A DNA stretch of 64,000 nucleotides, from contig JABUFA010000014.1 of NCBI GenBank assembly GCA_013314755.1, forward strand, positions 25,051 to 89,050. The letters run 5' to 3'. The notes beneath the pieces are model-generated. The model did not search any database, was not told the DNA's origin, and saw nothing but the letters and a program-made list of their open reading frames with translations. This document shows positions 19,524-28,258 of this stretch, piece after piece. Source of the DNA: Chthonomonadia bacterium (GTDB lineage Bacteria; Armatimonadota; HRBIN16). The position numbers and the translations under genes are program-made. The stretch's first letter is position 1. Each line of letters opens with the position of its first letter.

Positions 19524-19545
19524 GGGCAACCACAGGGGGTTGCCC
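19524..19545. repeat. 22-base hairpin repeat (copy 2)
   Basis: Arms GGGCAACC and GGTTGCCC flank a short ACAGGG loop. It is identical to 15585-15606. Both copies lie within similar surrounding modules. Confidence 0.8.
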
Positions 19546-19570
19546 CTACAGACGGATCACCGGCAGATTC

Positions 19571-19595
19571 ACCTCTCCCCGCGTCGGGGAGAGGT
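19571..19595. repeat. Perfect 10-base-stem hairpin module
   Basis: ACCTCTCCCC and GGGGAGAGGT pair around the loop GCGTC. The left arm with its loop resembles the CCTCTCCCCGCG stretch at 15499-15510. Confidence 0.7.
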
Positions 19596-19754
19596 CGGGA
19601 GAGGGGTTTACAGCAAGCCTCACGCCGAGCCGTTTGCCCTCTCCTCGTGGGAGAGGGTCAGGGTGAGGGCTTTGTCGTTCAGCAGTGCCACGATGTTGAT
19701 ATGGGAGCAATGGCTTCAGCGTGCTGACGAGAGCTCGCCATCGCGGTGATACGC

Positions 19755-20591
19755 TTACCCCTTCAAGCCCGTCAGCACCACGCCGCGGATGATATGCCGC
19801 TGGAAGAGCAGGAACATCACCAGCACGGGCAGGGTGGCAATCACCGCCGTCGCCATCACCAGACCGTACTGCATACTGTATCGCCCCAGAAAGATGGTCA
19901 GCCCCACCGGCAGGGTGCGCATCTCGATTTCGTTGGTCGCGATGAGGGGTAGCATGAAGTCGTTCCATCCGCCGAGGAACGAGAATATCGCCAGCGTTGC
20001 CAGAGCGGGCTTGCCGAGCGGCAGGATGACTCGCCAGTAGATGCCGGCGCGTCCACAGCCGTCTATCAGCGCCGCCTCTTCCAGCTCCTTGGGGATGGTC
20101 AGGAAGAACTGCCGGAGCAGAAACACGCCAAACGCCCCCGCCAGCCCCGGCACAATCAGCGCGTAGTAGGTGTTGAACCAGTGAAGCTTCTGCAGAAGCA
20201 GGAACACCGGGATAATCGTCACCTGACCGGGGATAATCAGCGTGGAGATGACAATGAAGAACAGCACGTTGCGCCCTGGAAACTGCAGGCGCGAGAAGGC
20301 ATACGCCGCCATAGAGGTCAGCAGAAGGTAGCATATCGTGCCCGTGCCCGCCACGAACACGCTGTTGAAAAACCAGCGCAGGACAGGCGCTTCCTCCGCG
20401 CGTTTGAACAGCTCCTGAAAGTTCTGCAGAGTCGGCTCCTGGGGTATCCAGTGTGGCACGGGCTGGAAGATTTCATGCTCGGGCAGGATGGACATCACCA
20501 GCATCCACGCCACCGGCATCAGGAACAGTATCGCCGCAAAGGTCATCAACAGGTAGAGCAAAAAGCGTGCGGGTGAGAATCGCCACCTCAT
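19755..20591 (-). CDS. Carbohydrate ABC transporter permease, MalG-like
   Basis: This 278-residue inner-membrane permease of the CUT1 family has about six helices. The EAA loop EEAALIDGCGRAGIYWRVILP contacts the ATPase. The N-terminus RFSPARFLLYLLMTFAAILF and the LGGWNDFMLPLI region are typical. It pairs with the MalF-like permease two bases upstream and the lipoprotein-binding protein before that. No ATPase gene is in the operon, so a shared MsmX-like ATPase is likely. Confidence 0.95.
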   Translation of the reverse strand: MRWRFSPARFLLYLLMTFAAILFLMPVAWMLVMSILPEHEIFQPVPHWIPQEPTLQNFQELFKRAEEAPVLRWFFNSVFVAGTGTICYLLLTSMAAYAFSRLQFPGRNVLFFIVISTLIIPGQVTIIPVFLLLQKLHWFNTYYALIVPGLAGAFGVFLLRQFFLTIPKELEEAALIDGCGRAGIYWRVILPLGKPALATLAIFSFLGGWNDFMLPLIATNEIEMRTLPVGLTIFLGRYSMQYGLVMATAVIATLPVLVMFLLFQRHIIRGVVLTGLKG

Positions 20592-20593
20592 CT

Positions 20594-21511
20594 CTACTCC
20601 TCCTGCCTCGCCGAAAGCAGGCGAAATTGCAACAGCGTGAACACCAGCACAATCGCGAACATGATATACGCCACCGCGCAGGCGTAGCCCATGCGATACA
20701 GGCTGAAGCCGGTTTGGTACATGTACAGCACCACCGTCAGCGTGCTGTAGTGCGGGCCGCCGCCCGTCAGGATGTAGCTCTGCCCGAACACCTGCGACGA
20801 GCCAATCAGCGACATCACCAGGCAGAACAGCAGGCTGGGGCGCAGGAGAGGCAGTGTAATATGCCAGAACCGTGCCCAGCCCCCCGCGCCGTCGATACGC
20901 GCCGCCTCATAGTACTCTTCAGGGATCGCGCGCAAGCCCGCCAGATAGATAAGCATGTTGCCCCCTGCGCCCCACCAGATGCTCATCAGCGCCAGAGAGG
21001 GCATCGCGCTCTGGGGGCTGTTCAGCCAGGGCACAGGCTGAAACTCTCCGGGCAGGCGCAGGAACTCCCACACCACCTTCAGGTAGTAGTTGAGCAAGCC
21101 GAACTCGGTGCTGTACATCCACCGCCAGATAATCGCCACCACCGCCACCGACAGGATGACCGGCAGGTAGAAGATGGCTTTGTACACATCCTCGCCACGG
21201 ATGCGGGCGTTCAGCCCCAGCGCCAGCAACAGCGAAACCACGTTGCCCGGTATCACCGTCAGCAGGGCGAAGTAGCCCGTATTCAGCAGAGCGATGCCAA
21301 ACAGGTCGTCCTTCAGCAGGGCGCGGTAGTTGGCAAGCCCCACGAACGGCTTCTGTTCGCCCAGCACGTGCCAGTTGTGCAGGCTGATGAAAAACCCCCA
21401 CACCACCGGCACCAGCACAAACGCCACAAACAGCACAATGTACGGCGCGATGAACAGGTAGCCCACCAGCGCCTCATGTCTTCTATGTGGCGGAAGAGAT
21501 AGCACTTTCAT
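20594..21511 (-). CDS. Carbohydrate ABC transporter permease, MalF-like
   Basis: This 305-residue CUT1 permease has the motif YEAARIDGAGGWARFWHITLPLLRPSL as the EAA loop (in short, EAARIDGAG and ITLPLL). FIAPYIVLFVAFVLVPVVW begins the first helix, and NTGYFALLTV and SLLLALGLN are family-typical. It overlaps the substrate-binding gene by four bases (21508-21511), showing coupled synthesis of the importer. Confidence 0.95.
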   Translation of the reverse strand: MKVLSLPPHRRHEALVGYLFIAPYIVLFVAFVLVPVVWGFFISLHNWHVLGEQKPFVGLANYRALLKDDLFGIALLNTGYFALLTVIPGNVVSLLLALGLNARIRGEDVYKAIFYLPVILSVAVVAIIWRWMYSTEFGLLNYYLKVVWEFLRLPGEFQPVPWLNSPQSAMPSLALMSIWWGAGGNMLIYLAGLRAIPEEYYEAARIDGAGGWARFWHITLPLLRPSLLFCLVMSLIGSSQVFGQSYILTGGGPHYSTLTVVLYMYQTGFSLYRMGYACAVAYIMFAIVLVFTLLQFRLLSARQEE

Positions 21512-22785
21512 GGTCGGTCCAGCACCTGTTGGATACGTCTTGCCGCTTCGTTCAGAGCGTCCTGAGGGCTTTTGATGCCCAGCAGTGCCGCCTCAATCGC
21601 CGCATCGTAGAACGGCATGATTTCGGTGGACTTGTGCGACGCCGGCTCGAACACCACGTAAGGTAGTTGCTGGGCGAAGGCATACTGCACACGCATCTGC
21701 CGGAAGCGAGGCTGTTTCAGGATAGATTTGCGCACCGGCACCTGTCCACCCGCCGCCCAGTCCAGACTGTGGTCGGAAAGGTAGCGGATGAACTTCCACA
21801 CCACAGCCGCCCGCTGGGGAGAGATGTCCTTTGGCATGCAGAGCATGTGCGAGCCGCCCCACACCGCCCGCTTCGGTCCGAAGGAGGGTACGGGCGCGCC
21901 CGCAAACTGCAGACCCTTCTGCTCCTCCAAGCTGGACAGCATGTAGATACCCTCAATCGCCATCGCCACGCGCCCCTGCCGAAAGCCCATCCACGAGTCA
22001 AAGCCCTCGGGTTTGGGCGCCACGCGATACCGATAGATAATATCGCACATCTGCTGGGTGGCTTCTACGGCTGGAGGCTCGGCTAAGGTGGCACGCTTCA
22101 GGTCTGCGCTCAGGATAGAGCCTCCGTGCTGGCTGATGAAGGTAATCCAGTTGGTGCGAAGCCAGGTGAAGGCGAACCCCCACTGGTCGGGGCGTCCGTC
22201 ACCGTCTGTGTCTTTTGTCAGCCTGCGTGCTGTCTCCAAAAACTCCTGCCAGGTTTGCGGAGGCTTGGGGTTGCCCTGTGCATCCACGATGCCCGCCTCG
22301 CGGAACAGCTTCAGGTTGTAGTACAGCCCCTGCGGGTGACAGTCCAGAGGCAGTCCCACCTGCCTGCCCTCGTATTGCCCTGCCTTCCAGATATTGGGCA
22401 GAAAGTCGGAAACGTCGAACTGCGGGTCGGAGGCAATCAGGTCGTCGAAGGGGCGAAACACCCCGTAGCGAGCGAACTCGGCGATACGGTTGGCATGGCA
22501 GATAAAGACGTCGGGCGCGCCGCCGTAGGCGAGACTGAGTATCAGTTTGTCGTAGTAGGTCGCCCAGGGGATAATCTGCATCTTCACGCGGATGCCCGTC
22601 TCCCGTTCGAACTGTTTGACAATCCGCTCCATCGTCGCGCCATCGGGACCGGTAAAGCCGTTCCAGAAGCGGATTTCCGCCTCGGCGTTGTCGGGCAAGC
22701 CGCCAGGAGAGGAACACCCCCCAAGCAGTGCCAGCGATACGAGTATCGCCAGCAGGAAGGGCGATTTCACCACGAGCCTACCCAT
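21508..22785 (-). CDS. Sugar-binding lipoprotein of ABC transporter (extracellular solute-binding family 1)
   Basis: This 425-residue protein begins with a lipoprotein signal ending in LALLGGCSS, where Cys is the lipidated residue. The mature part has IRFWNGFTGPDGATMERIVKQF, then VKMQIIPWATYYDKL and GAPDVFICHANRIAEFARYG, which is the SBP_bac_1 fold. The ligand is probably an oligosaccharide released by the neighbouring hydrolases. Its ATG at 22785 lies inside the end of the upstream GHL6-type gene (eight-base overlap). Confidence 0.95.
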   Translation of the reverse strand: MGRLVVKSPFLLAILVSLALLGGCSSPGGLPDNAEAEIRFWNGFTGPDGATMERIVKQFERETGIRVKMQIIPWATYYDKLILSLAYGGAPDVFICHANRIAEFARYGVFRPFDDLIASDPQFDVSDFLPNIWKAGQYEGRQVGLPLDCHPQGLYYNLKLFREAGIVDAQGNPKPPQTWQEFLETARRLTKDTDGDGRPDQWGFAFTWLRTNWITFISQHGGSILSADLKRATLAEPPAVEATQQMCDIIYRYRVAPKPEGFDSWMGFRQGRVAMAIEGIYMLSSLEEQKGLQFAGAPVPSFGPKRAVWGGSHMLCMPKDISPQRAAVVWKFIRYLSDHSLDWAAGGQVPVRKSILKQPRFRQMRVQYAFAQQLPYVVFEPASHKSTEIMPFYDAAIEAALLGIKSPQDALNEAARRIQQVLDRP

Positions 22786-24856
22786 ACTCCACTCCGAACA
22801 GTGCCAGCGTGTGCAGTTTGGGAGCGGTGAACGTCACGCGGTCGCGTCCCCGTCGGAAACGTATCTCCCTGCCCTCGGGTAAGAGGCGAACGCTCTTGAC
22901 CTGCTGAGGCAAGCGCAGGTGCAGCCGGATGCCGTTTATCGGTATATTGGGCATCTCCTGCTGGAAGTTGACGAGGCTCAACAGGTAGCGTTTCCTCTCG
23001 GGCTGGTGGAACAGGGTAACCTCTACCGGCGCGGGGGCGTTGGCTTCCAGAGTCGGGTTGGGGCACAGCCTGCGCAGGAGCCGCACAAACACCTCGCGCA
23101 GGTTCTCCTCCATCTCTATCGGGGTTGAGCAGTAAATCGCCTGTCCCTTGCCAAACCGATGGAATACCACTTCGGGGTTCTCCGTCGCCTCCCACGGCGG
23201 GTCGCAGTGGATAGAGGAGAACTGCGTCGGCAGGTCGCCGCGCCATGGCAGGGTGGTCGTCGCCAGTACCTCTGCGTCCGGGTGCGGACGCACCCCAAAG
23301 CCGCAGCCGCGCGCCATCGGTGGATACTTGGCGCTCCAGCCGGCGAACTCGGCGGAGGCGAGGTCAGAGGGAGCGATGTAGTGGATATAGTCCGACCAAT
23401 CCGCTCTTATCAGAGATACGCCGAACACATCCGCCAGGGCGAAGTCCGGCAGCCTCTTGCCTTCATTGGTCACCAGCGAGGTGCCTCCGCTGGCGTAAAT
23501 CGCTCCTCCCTGTCTGACGTATTCGCGCAGGGCATCCGCCTCACGGGCGGACAGGTGGTGCACGCTGGGCAGGATAATCACCCGGAACCGCTGGAGCTGG
23601 TCTATCTGCTTTGCAGTAATCACCGTGTACAGCAGGTGGTTGCGCATCAGGGTGCGTGCCGTCTCCACAGCTGCTGTGGTGTGTGTGTCCTTACCGCTTA
23701 GCTGGGTGACGTGGCGTCCGTTGTCGCGCATGTCGAATTTGGATTCCAGCGAGTAGTAGATGGCTATATCCGCCACACGCTCTCCACCCAGCTCATCATA
23801 GCAGGGCAACAGACGGTCGAAAATGCGCCCCATCCGCGCGTATACTTCCGGGTTGAGCGTGCCGATGGGGTCTATCCCGTCGATGAAGACGAAGGCTGTA
23901 CCGTCGGCAATCGCTGCGCTGGCTTTGGCTTCCAGCAGAGAGTCGGGTTTCCTGCCGGTGTGTTCGCTCAGCGCGGTCGCCAGACTGGTTGCGTATCCGC
24001 ACGGGCGGTTGGGAGTGAGCTCCCCGAGCAGCTTGCGCACGAAGGAACCCTGCACGGCGTCGCCGTAGAAGTCACCCTCCAGAAAGTCGTTCTGTTCCAC
24101 CAGCGGGTACGACACCCCGACGCCCCACACCGCCGGATACGTGGAGGACTGATGCTGTACGGAGACGTGTGGCTTGATGCGCTTGACGGTGCCGGTGGCG
24201 ATTTGGGCAAACTCAGCCAGCCATTGCTCGCGCTTGCGCTGGAAAAGTGTCCACCGCTCATCCGTCCAGTCTATGGTGCGGGGCAGGTCACCGCCTACTT
24301 CCTCCTCCCAGCGCCGCTGGCAATGCTCGCAGTAACAGATAAAGGGCCAGAAGGTCATGTCAAAGAACACACCGTCGAAATCGTAACGGTGACACATCTC
24401 TTCTACCCATGCCCGCACATACTCGCGATAGGGGGAGTTCGGACACACCACCCCGTATCGGCTACCCTTGCCGTGCTCTTCGCCATTCGCGTCCCTGCCG
24501 CGCCACTCGGGATGGTTGTCGTACACCCAGCGGTCAAAGATTAGGCTGACGTAAAGCTGCACCGCGATACCGTGCCGACGCAATCGCTCAATGACCTCCG
24601 CCGGAAGGTCGCGCCCCTTCAGGTTCTCATGCTGTTTGCCGACCTTTGTCGGGTAATTGAACAGACCGGTGTGCGACTGCACGTAAAGCATCACCGACTG
24701 CGCACGCGCCTGCAGTAATGCATCCACGTACCTGTCCGCGTCGAACTGCGAAAGAAAGCGCGGGTCCCAGTCCGGGATGTGCATGTCTATGACTGCGCGC
24801 CTCCACGCCTTCTGGTACCACCGTTTGGTCGAACCCGGAGCAGATAGTTGAGCCAT
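22778..24856 (-). CDS. Glycoside-hydrolase-like protein (GHL6 / beta-galactosidase trimerisation type)
   Basis: This 692-residue protein looks like the hypothetical glycosyl hydrolase 6 family (PF14871). The barrel part shows DADRYVDALLQARAQSVMLY, DLPAEVIERLRRHGIAV, and YDFDGVFFDMTFWPFICYCEHC. The middle (about residues 370-560) has DIAIYYSLESKFDM and ILPSVHHLSAREADALREYV, a flavodoxin-like trimerisation domain of GH42-type enzymes. A small beta domain ends the protein. No signal peptide is seen, so it probably acts in the cytosol. I chose the ATG at 24856 with GGAGGG upstream. An apparent longer frame overlaps the sialidase-like gene. Likely related to alpha-L-fucosidase or beta-galactosidase; specificity unknown. 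Confidence 0.85.
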   Translation of the reverse strand: MAQLSAPGSTKRWYQKAWRRAVIDMHIPDWDPRFLSQFDADRYVDALLQARAQSVMLYVQSHTGLFNYPTKVGKQHENLKGRDLPAEVIERLRRHGIAVQLYVSLIFDRWVYDNHPEWRGRDANGEEHGKGSRYGVVCPNSPYREYVRAWVEEMCHRYDFDGVFFDMTFWPFICYCEHCQRRWEEEVGGDLPRTIDWTDERWTLFQRKREQWLAEFAQIATGTVKRIKPHVSVQHQSSTYPAVWGVGVSYPLVEQNDFLEGDFYGDAVQGSFVRKLLGELTPNRPCGYATSLATALSEHTGRKPDSLLEAKASAAIADGTAFVFIDGIDPIGTLNPEVYARMGRIFDRLLPCYDELGGERVADIAIYYSLESKFDMRDNGRHVTQLSGKDTHTTAAVETARTLMRNHLLYTVITAKQIDQLQRFRVIILPSVHHLSAREADALREYVRQGGAIYASGGTSLVTNEGKRLPDFALADVFGVSLIRADWSDYIHYIAPSDLASAEFAGWSAKYPPMARGCGFGVRPHPDAEVLATTTLPWRGDLPTQFSSIHCDPPWEATENPEVVFHRFGKGQAIYCSTPIEMEENLREVFVRLLRRLCPNPTLEANAPAPVEVTLFHQPERKRYLLSLVNFQQEMPNIPINGIRLHLRLPQQVKSVRLLPEGREIRFRRGRDRVTFTAPKLHTLALFGVEYG

Positions 24857-24857
24857 C

Positions 24858-25958
24858 TTATTCCCTCCGCACAACGCCCTTTCGGCAAAAGAACCCTCTT
24901 TCTGTTTCGAGGAACAGCACCAGAATCTCTGCTTCCCTGGCACCCATCTTGAGAACACCAACGCCGGGCATGTAGCATTTATGCGTGTCGTTGTATACGG
25001 TGCTGGCGGGTCGGCTCCACGTCCTGCCGCCGTCGGTGCTCCAGACGCATTTCACATCCATGTTCAGGCGAGGCGGAGGCGTGCCCGGCCTGTCGGGCGT
25101 GCTGCGGTCTTCATCGGTGATAAAAACGCACAGCAGGACGTTATCCCACAGTTTGGTCACCCATGGCGCCAGCGCCATGAAGGTCGTATTGTTCGGCTGA
25201 TATACCACGCGCCGCTCCTCGTGTGTCCAGCTCCAGGTGCGCCCTCCATCGCGCGACTCCACACAGCGTACCACGCCCGCATGGGGCGGGAAGGTCTGCA
25301 CGCTTTCCAGCACGCAAAGCAGATGCCCTCTGGATAGCTCCACCACGCTGGGCATTCCGTCCCGTGAGAGGTGCGCTGGGTTGTGTGCTCGGCTGACGGT
25401 GACGGGCTGTTCCCACTGTCTTTTCTGCGGGTTCCATGTATGCATCCGCACCCACTGATGCCCCGAAAAGCCTTCCTGCCAGGGGGTGTATTCGTCATCA
25501 TAGTAGCACTGCAGAACGCCTGCGCGGGTCTCAAACACAAAGGGCGCCCACAAGCCGCGGCTGGGGCCCGCACCCGTCGGCTGAACTTCCAGCACGGTAG
25601 AGTGGGGATCCCATGTTTTGCCCCCGTCTTTGCTGATTGCCACCTTCACCGAGTAGTACGGCTTCTGGGCGTATTCGCCCCGATAGCGGTTGTGGCGATA
25701 GACGTAAAGCAGTTCCCCGTTGCGACGGCGCAGGAGGTTGCCGTCACCGATATCGGTTGCCGGGTCGGGGTCGGAAACGATGGTCGCCAGCGGTGTCCAC
25801 GTTCGTCCGCCATCTACGCTGCGCGAACAGAGCACGCGCACACCGCCAGCGGTTCCTTCGGTGCGTGTGGCGAGCACACTGCCATCGGGCAGGACGAGAA
25901 ACCCTTTCGCCCCTTCCGCACGCCATATCTGTTTATCCCACTGCAGATTCATCTCCAT
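24858..25958 (-). CDS. BNR/Asp-box sialidase-like exo-glycosidase
   Basis: This 366-residue protein is a six-bladed propeller with four clear Asp-boxes: SVDGGRTW, SKDGGKTW, SRDGGRTW and STDGGRTW. These define sialidase-like folds. Conserved Arg and Glu positions for a sialic-acid site cannot be confirmed from sequence alone, so it may act on another acidic sugar or be a non-sialidase member. No signal peptide is seen. It stops two bases before the GHL6-type ATG, so it belongs to the same operon. Upstream are the set-1 small membrane protein and prepilin. Confidence 0.85.
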   Translation of the reverse strand: MEMNLQWDKQIWRAEGAKGFLVLPDGSVLATRTEGTAGGVRVLCSRSVDGGRTWTPLATIVSDPDPATDIGDGNLLRRRNGELLYVYRHNRYRGEYAQKPYYSVKVAISKDGGKTWDPHSTVLEVQPTGAGPSRGLWAPFVFETRAGVLQCYYDDEYTPWQEGFSGHQWVRMHTWNPQKRQWEQPVTVSRAHNPAHLSRDGMPSVVELSRGHLLCVLESVQTFPPHAGVVRCVESRDGGRTWSWTHEERRVVYQPNNTTFMALAPWVTKLWDNVLLCVFITDEDRSTPDRPGTPPPRLNMDVKCVWSTDGGRTWSRPASTVYNDTHKCYMPGVGVLKMGAREAEILVLFLETERGFFCRKGVVRRE

Positions 25959-26041
25959 GGCTGAGGCAACGAGTCAGGGTAGTGGGACAGCCACTACCCT
26001 GAGAGGTAATTCACCATCGCCGCTGGCGCGCCCTGCCTGTG

Positions 26042-26200
26042 TTACTTCGTGGGCGCACCGCTAAAGTAGCCCGGCGGAGGCTGAATCCTCTGTATCGTCG
26101 GACCGCCGCCAAGATGGCGGTAGTACACGACGGCTATCACCACCAGCACCACCAGAATAGCCGCGATTGCCCACGCGGTGGGGATGCTCTTTTGCGTCAT
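26042..26200 (-). CDS. Small single-pass membrane protein of pilin cassette 1 (52 residues)
   Basis: The product starts MTQKSIPTAWAIAAILVVLV, a short soluble N-terminus followed by a Val/Ile-rich helix ending near VVYYR. The tail GGGPTIQRIQPPPGYFSGAPTK is Pro/Gly-rich. RBS GGAGGA lies six bases upstream. It begins three bases after the prepilin stop. Similar proteins accompany prepilins at 30149-30358, 35140-35340 and 61703-61918. No function is known; an anchor, chaperone or adaptor for the pilin is a possibility. Confidence 0.75.
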   Translation of the reverse strand: MTQKSIPTAWAIAAILVVLVVIAVVYYRHLGGGPTIQRIQPPPGYFSGAPTK

Positions 26201-26203
26201 CGA

Positions 26204-27025
26204 TTATCCTCCTGGCCACCACGGGTCAACGTTGCAGTCGTCCTGCACCGACCACTCGCAGGGGTAGGTGCTTCCCCAGATGCGACTGCTCACGTGACCG
26301 TCTACCCACAGCACGTTGATCCGGTTGTTGAAAATGCCGTGGATTTCGGGTTTGCCGCCGGACCACTCTTTGCCCACGCCCGTCCATGGCCAGAGCCCGC
26401 GCGCGTGCAGGAAGTCGGTAAAGCGTGCGCCCCAGGACTCGCCATAGGTGTGCCCGTTCAGCACGTGAATGGTGTTGGAGGGCAGGACGATTTCAGAGGC
26501 GTGGGTGACGCAAATCTGGTTGCCACACCAGTAGGTACGGATGCCCCAGTGACGCAGGGGGTCATCTTTCCATGGGGTGCCGTCCCAGATTTCGGGTTCG
26601 ATATTGTTCATGATGTACGACACCCGCATGTAGCGGTTCGCGAAGATATTGACGTTCTGCTCGCGGCAAACCCACGGGGTACGATTCGGCTCCGCGTCAA
26701 GGTCATACTCGAACACGTAGCCGGGCGACAGGAACAGCTGAGTGTTCTTGACGTAGGGCTGGAGGAGCTTTGGCCAGTAAATCAGACCGCCATTGGGACA
26801 CCCTGTGCCCGGCGTGCCGATGATGTCCCATGGCGTCATGGTCTCATCGTAATCCTGAGAGTACATGGCAAGCCCCAGCCCGATTTGCTTGAGGTTGCTC
26901 ATGTCCGATGCCTGTCGCGCTTTAGTGCGTGCCTGAGAGAACACCGGGAACAGAATTGCCGCCAGTATCGCGATAATCGCGATTACCACGAGCAATTCGA
27001 TAAGCGTGAAAGCCGTCTTCCGCAT
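26204..27025 (-). CDS. Type IV prepilin-like protein, DUF1559/SBP_bac_10 type (cassette 1)
   Basis: This 273-residue prepilin begins [20 protein letters not shown], a class III leader with Ala at -1, Phe at +1 and Glu at +5. After the hydrophobic helix come [19 protein letters not shown] and YSQDYDE, typical of this family. Near the C-terminus is a variant H-X9-DG region, [13 protein letters not shown], in which the His is replaced. It should be processed by a prepilin peptidase and inserted or assembled at the surface. It is preceded by the ArsR-like regulator (78-base gap) and followed by the 52-residue membrane protein. The soluble domain is rich in aromatic residues, as would suit glycan contact (inference). 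Confidence 0.9.
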   Translation of the reverse strand: MRKTAFTLIELLVVIAIIAILAAILFPVFSQARTKARQASDMSNLKQIGLGLAMYSQDYDETMTPWDIIGTPGTGCPNGGLIYWPKLLQPYVKNTQLFLSPGYVFEYDLDAEPNRTPWVCREQNVNIFANRYMRVSYIMNNIEPEIWDGTPWKDDPLRHWGIRTYWCGNQICVTHASEIVLPSNTIHVLNGHTYGESWGARFTDFLHARGLWPWTGVGKEWSGGKPEIHGIFNNRINVLWVDGHVSSRIWGSTYPCEWSVQDDCNVDPWWPGG

Positions 27026-27102
27026 TGCCAGATTCCTCCTTCCGATTGTATCTGCACCGGGGGTCCCTGGGCATTGCCGGTCGCCCCCGGTAGTGTCCGC
27101 CC

Positions 27103-28080
27103 TTACTCCTGTTCCAGAGTGTCCACAGCCTCGCTTTCCGCCTTCGCCTGAGTGGGTGTGCGTAAAGGCGCATAGTGAAGCCTGAGCAAAAGGTCCTGCT
27201 CGTAGTTACCGAACCCTTTTCCAAACAGGTTGAACCCTCCGATGTGTCTGGCGTCGGGCTTGTTGCCGATTCGTACGGTGACCGGATGCTGGGGCACGAC
27301 CATGATGTCCCGCACGGTCACGTCGGACAGGTACATTCCATCAATATACGAGCCGTCACCGCTGACGGACCACACTTTGAGCACTCCGAACTGCGTGCCG
27401 TGGTCGTTCCACCACGGTGGGTTCAGCCGCCCCCGTTTGCCCCCAAAGTCGCCAGGGCAGGTCCATGTGCCCACCTCCACGCCGTTAATCCACAGGGTGA
27501 TGTCGGATGGATAATCGTTATTGTAGTCCGGCGCTTCGGAGCATATCTCCATCACCACTTCTACCCGGGTAATCTCCACCGAGGTCGGTAGAAAGTTCGG
27601 GAACACATACTCCACGAAACCACTGCCCATCCACAACAGCTCGGCTTTTGCCCTATCGGGAAGCAGGAAGGATTGCGGGTCATCCATCAAGCCGATATAC
27701 CCTTCCCGGCTGGCAAGCCCGCAGGTAGGCGAGGGATTTGCCAGCGTGTACATGCCAATCGCCATGCTGATTTCTTCCACCTGTTCCGCCACGCTTTCGT
27801 TTTCCAGCGAGAAGATAAGCTTATCCCAGCGCAGACGACACCGTTTCTGTGCGCCCTGACTGCCCGCCATATACTCGCAGATAACCAGCCCCGCCTGCTC
27901 AAGAGCTTGAATGTGTTTGGAGACGGTGGGATAGTTGAGGTTTAACGCACGAGCGATTTCGTTGACGTTCAGGTCTCTCTCCGTTAGCAGACGCAGGATA
28001 CGCAGGCGCGTTTCAGAGGCGAGTGCCCTGAAAATCTCTTCACAAGCGAACAGACTGCGCTCCAGAATGGTTTGAGCCAT
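27103..28080 (-). CDS. ArsR-like one-component regulator with C-terminal sensor domain (cassette 1)
   Basis: The 325-residue protein has an ArsR/SmtB-type winged helix at about 15-90: [47 protein letters not shown] (seen as SETRLRIL and TVSKHIQAL). The remaining 220 residues form a domain of unknown class. It contains [28 protein letters not shown] and the C-terminal [22 protein letters not shown]. It lacks the metal-binding cysteines of metal-sensing ArsR proteins, so a sugar ligand is likely. The paralogue at 30355-31332 is the same length and aligns throughout. I chose ATG 28080 (AGGTGA upstream) over GTG 28089. A palindrome lies in its own promoter. Confidence 0.85.
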   Translation of the reverse strand: MAQTILERSLFACEEIFRALASETRLRILRLLTERDLNVNEIARALNLNYPTVSKHIQALEQAGLVICEYMAGSQGAQKRCRLRWDKLIFSLENESVAEQVEEISMAIGMYTLANPSPTCGLASREGYIGLMDDPQSFLLPDRAKAELLWMGSGFVEYVFPNFLPTSVEITRVEVVMEICSEAPDYNNDYPSDITLWINGVEVGTWTCPGDFGGKRGRLNPPWWNDHGTQFGVLKVWSVSGDGSYIDGMYLSDVTVRDIMVVPQHPVTVRIGNKPDARHIGGFNLFGKGFGNYEQDLLLRLHYAPLRTPTQAKAESEAVDTLEQE

Positions 28081-28102
28081 TTCTTTCACCTAAGTGATAT
28101 AT

Positions 28103-28120
28103 ATTTCCAATTCTGGAAAT
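28103..28120 (-). promoter_or_regulatory. Operator palindrome for the cassette-1 ArsR-like regulator
   Basis: ATTTCCAGAATTGGAAAT has perfect 7-base arms ATTTCCA/TGGAAAT around GAAT. It starts one base past the -10 box and ends 22 bases before the ATG. A further half-site, ATTTCCA, lies inside the promoter spacer. This geometry fits autorepression. Confidence 0.65.
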
Positions 28121-28121
28121 A

Positions 28122-28150
28122 ATAATACCACGATGGAAATCAGTTGTCAA
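28122..28150 (-). promoter_or_regulatory. Sigma-70 promoter of cassette-1 operon
   Basis: On the minus strand TTGACA (28150-28145) and TATTAT (28127-28122) lie 17 bases apart, near perfect consensus. This is probably the main promoter of the carbohydrate operon that extends from the ArsR-like gene. Confidence 0.75.
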
Positions 28151-28258
28151 GGGGAAATGGGGGGAAGGAAAGAATTTTTTCTTAACGACTCGCTGAGGCT
28201 CTCCGCCTTGCTCAGAGTGACGCAGAAGGATAAACGGGTGACAAAACGCTCGCAGGGA

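Larger units (their letters stand above)
19342..19754. other. 413-base intergenic region made of palindromic repeat modules
   Basis: No gene is seen. It holds TCCCCC/GGGGGA near 19473-19493, the 22-base hairpin copy at 19524-19545, a 10-base perfect stem ACCTCTCCCC/GGGGAGAGGT at 19571-19595, and a GGGAGAGGGTCAGGGTGAGGG-type tail around 19650-19670. It splits the carbohydrate operon between the permease and the aldo/keto reductase. The hairpins may attenuate or stabilise transcripts. Confidence 0.75.
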
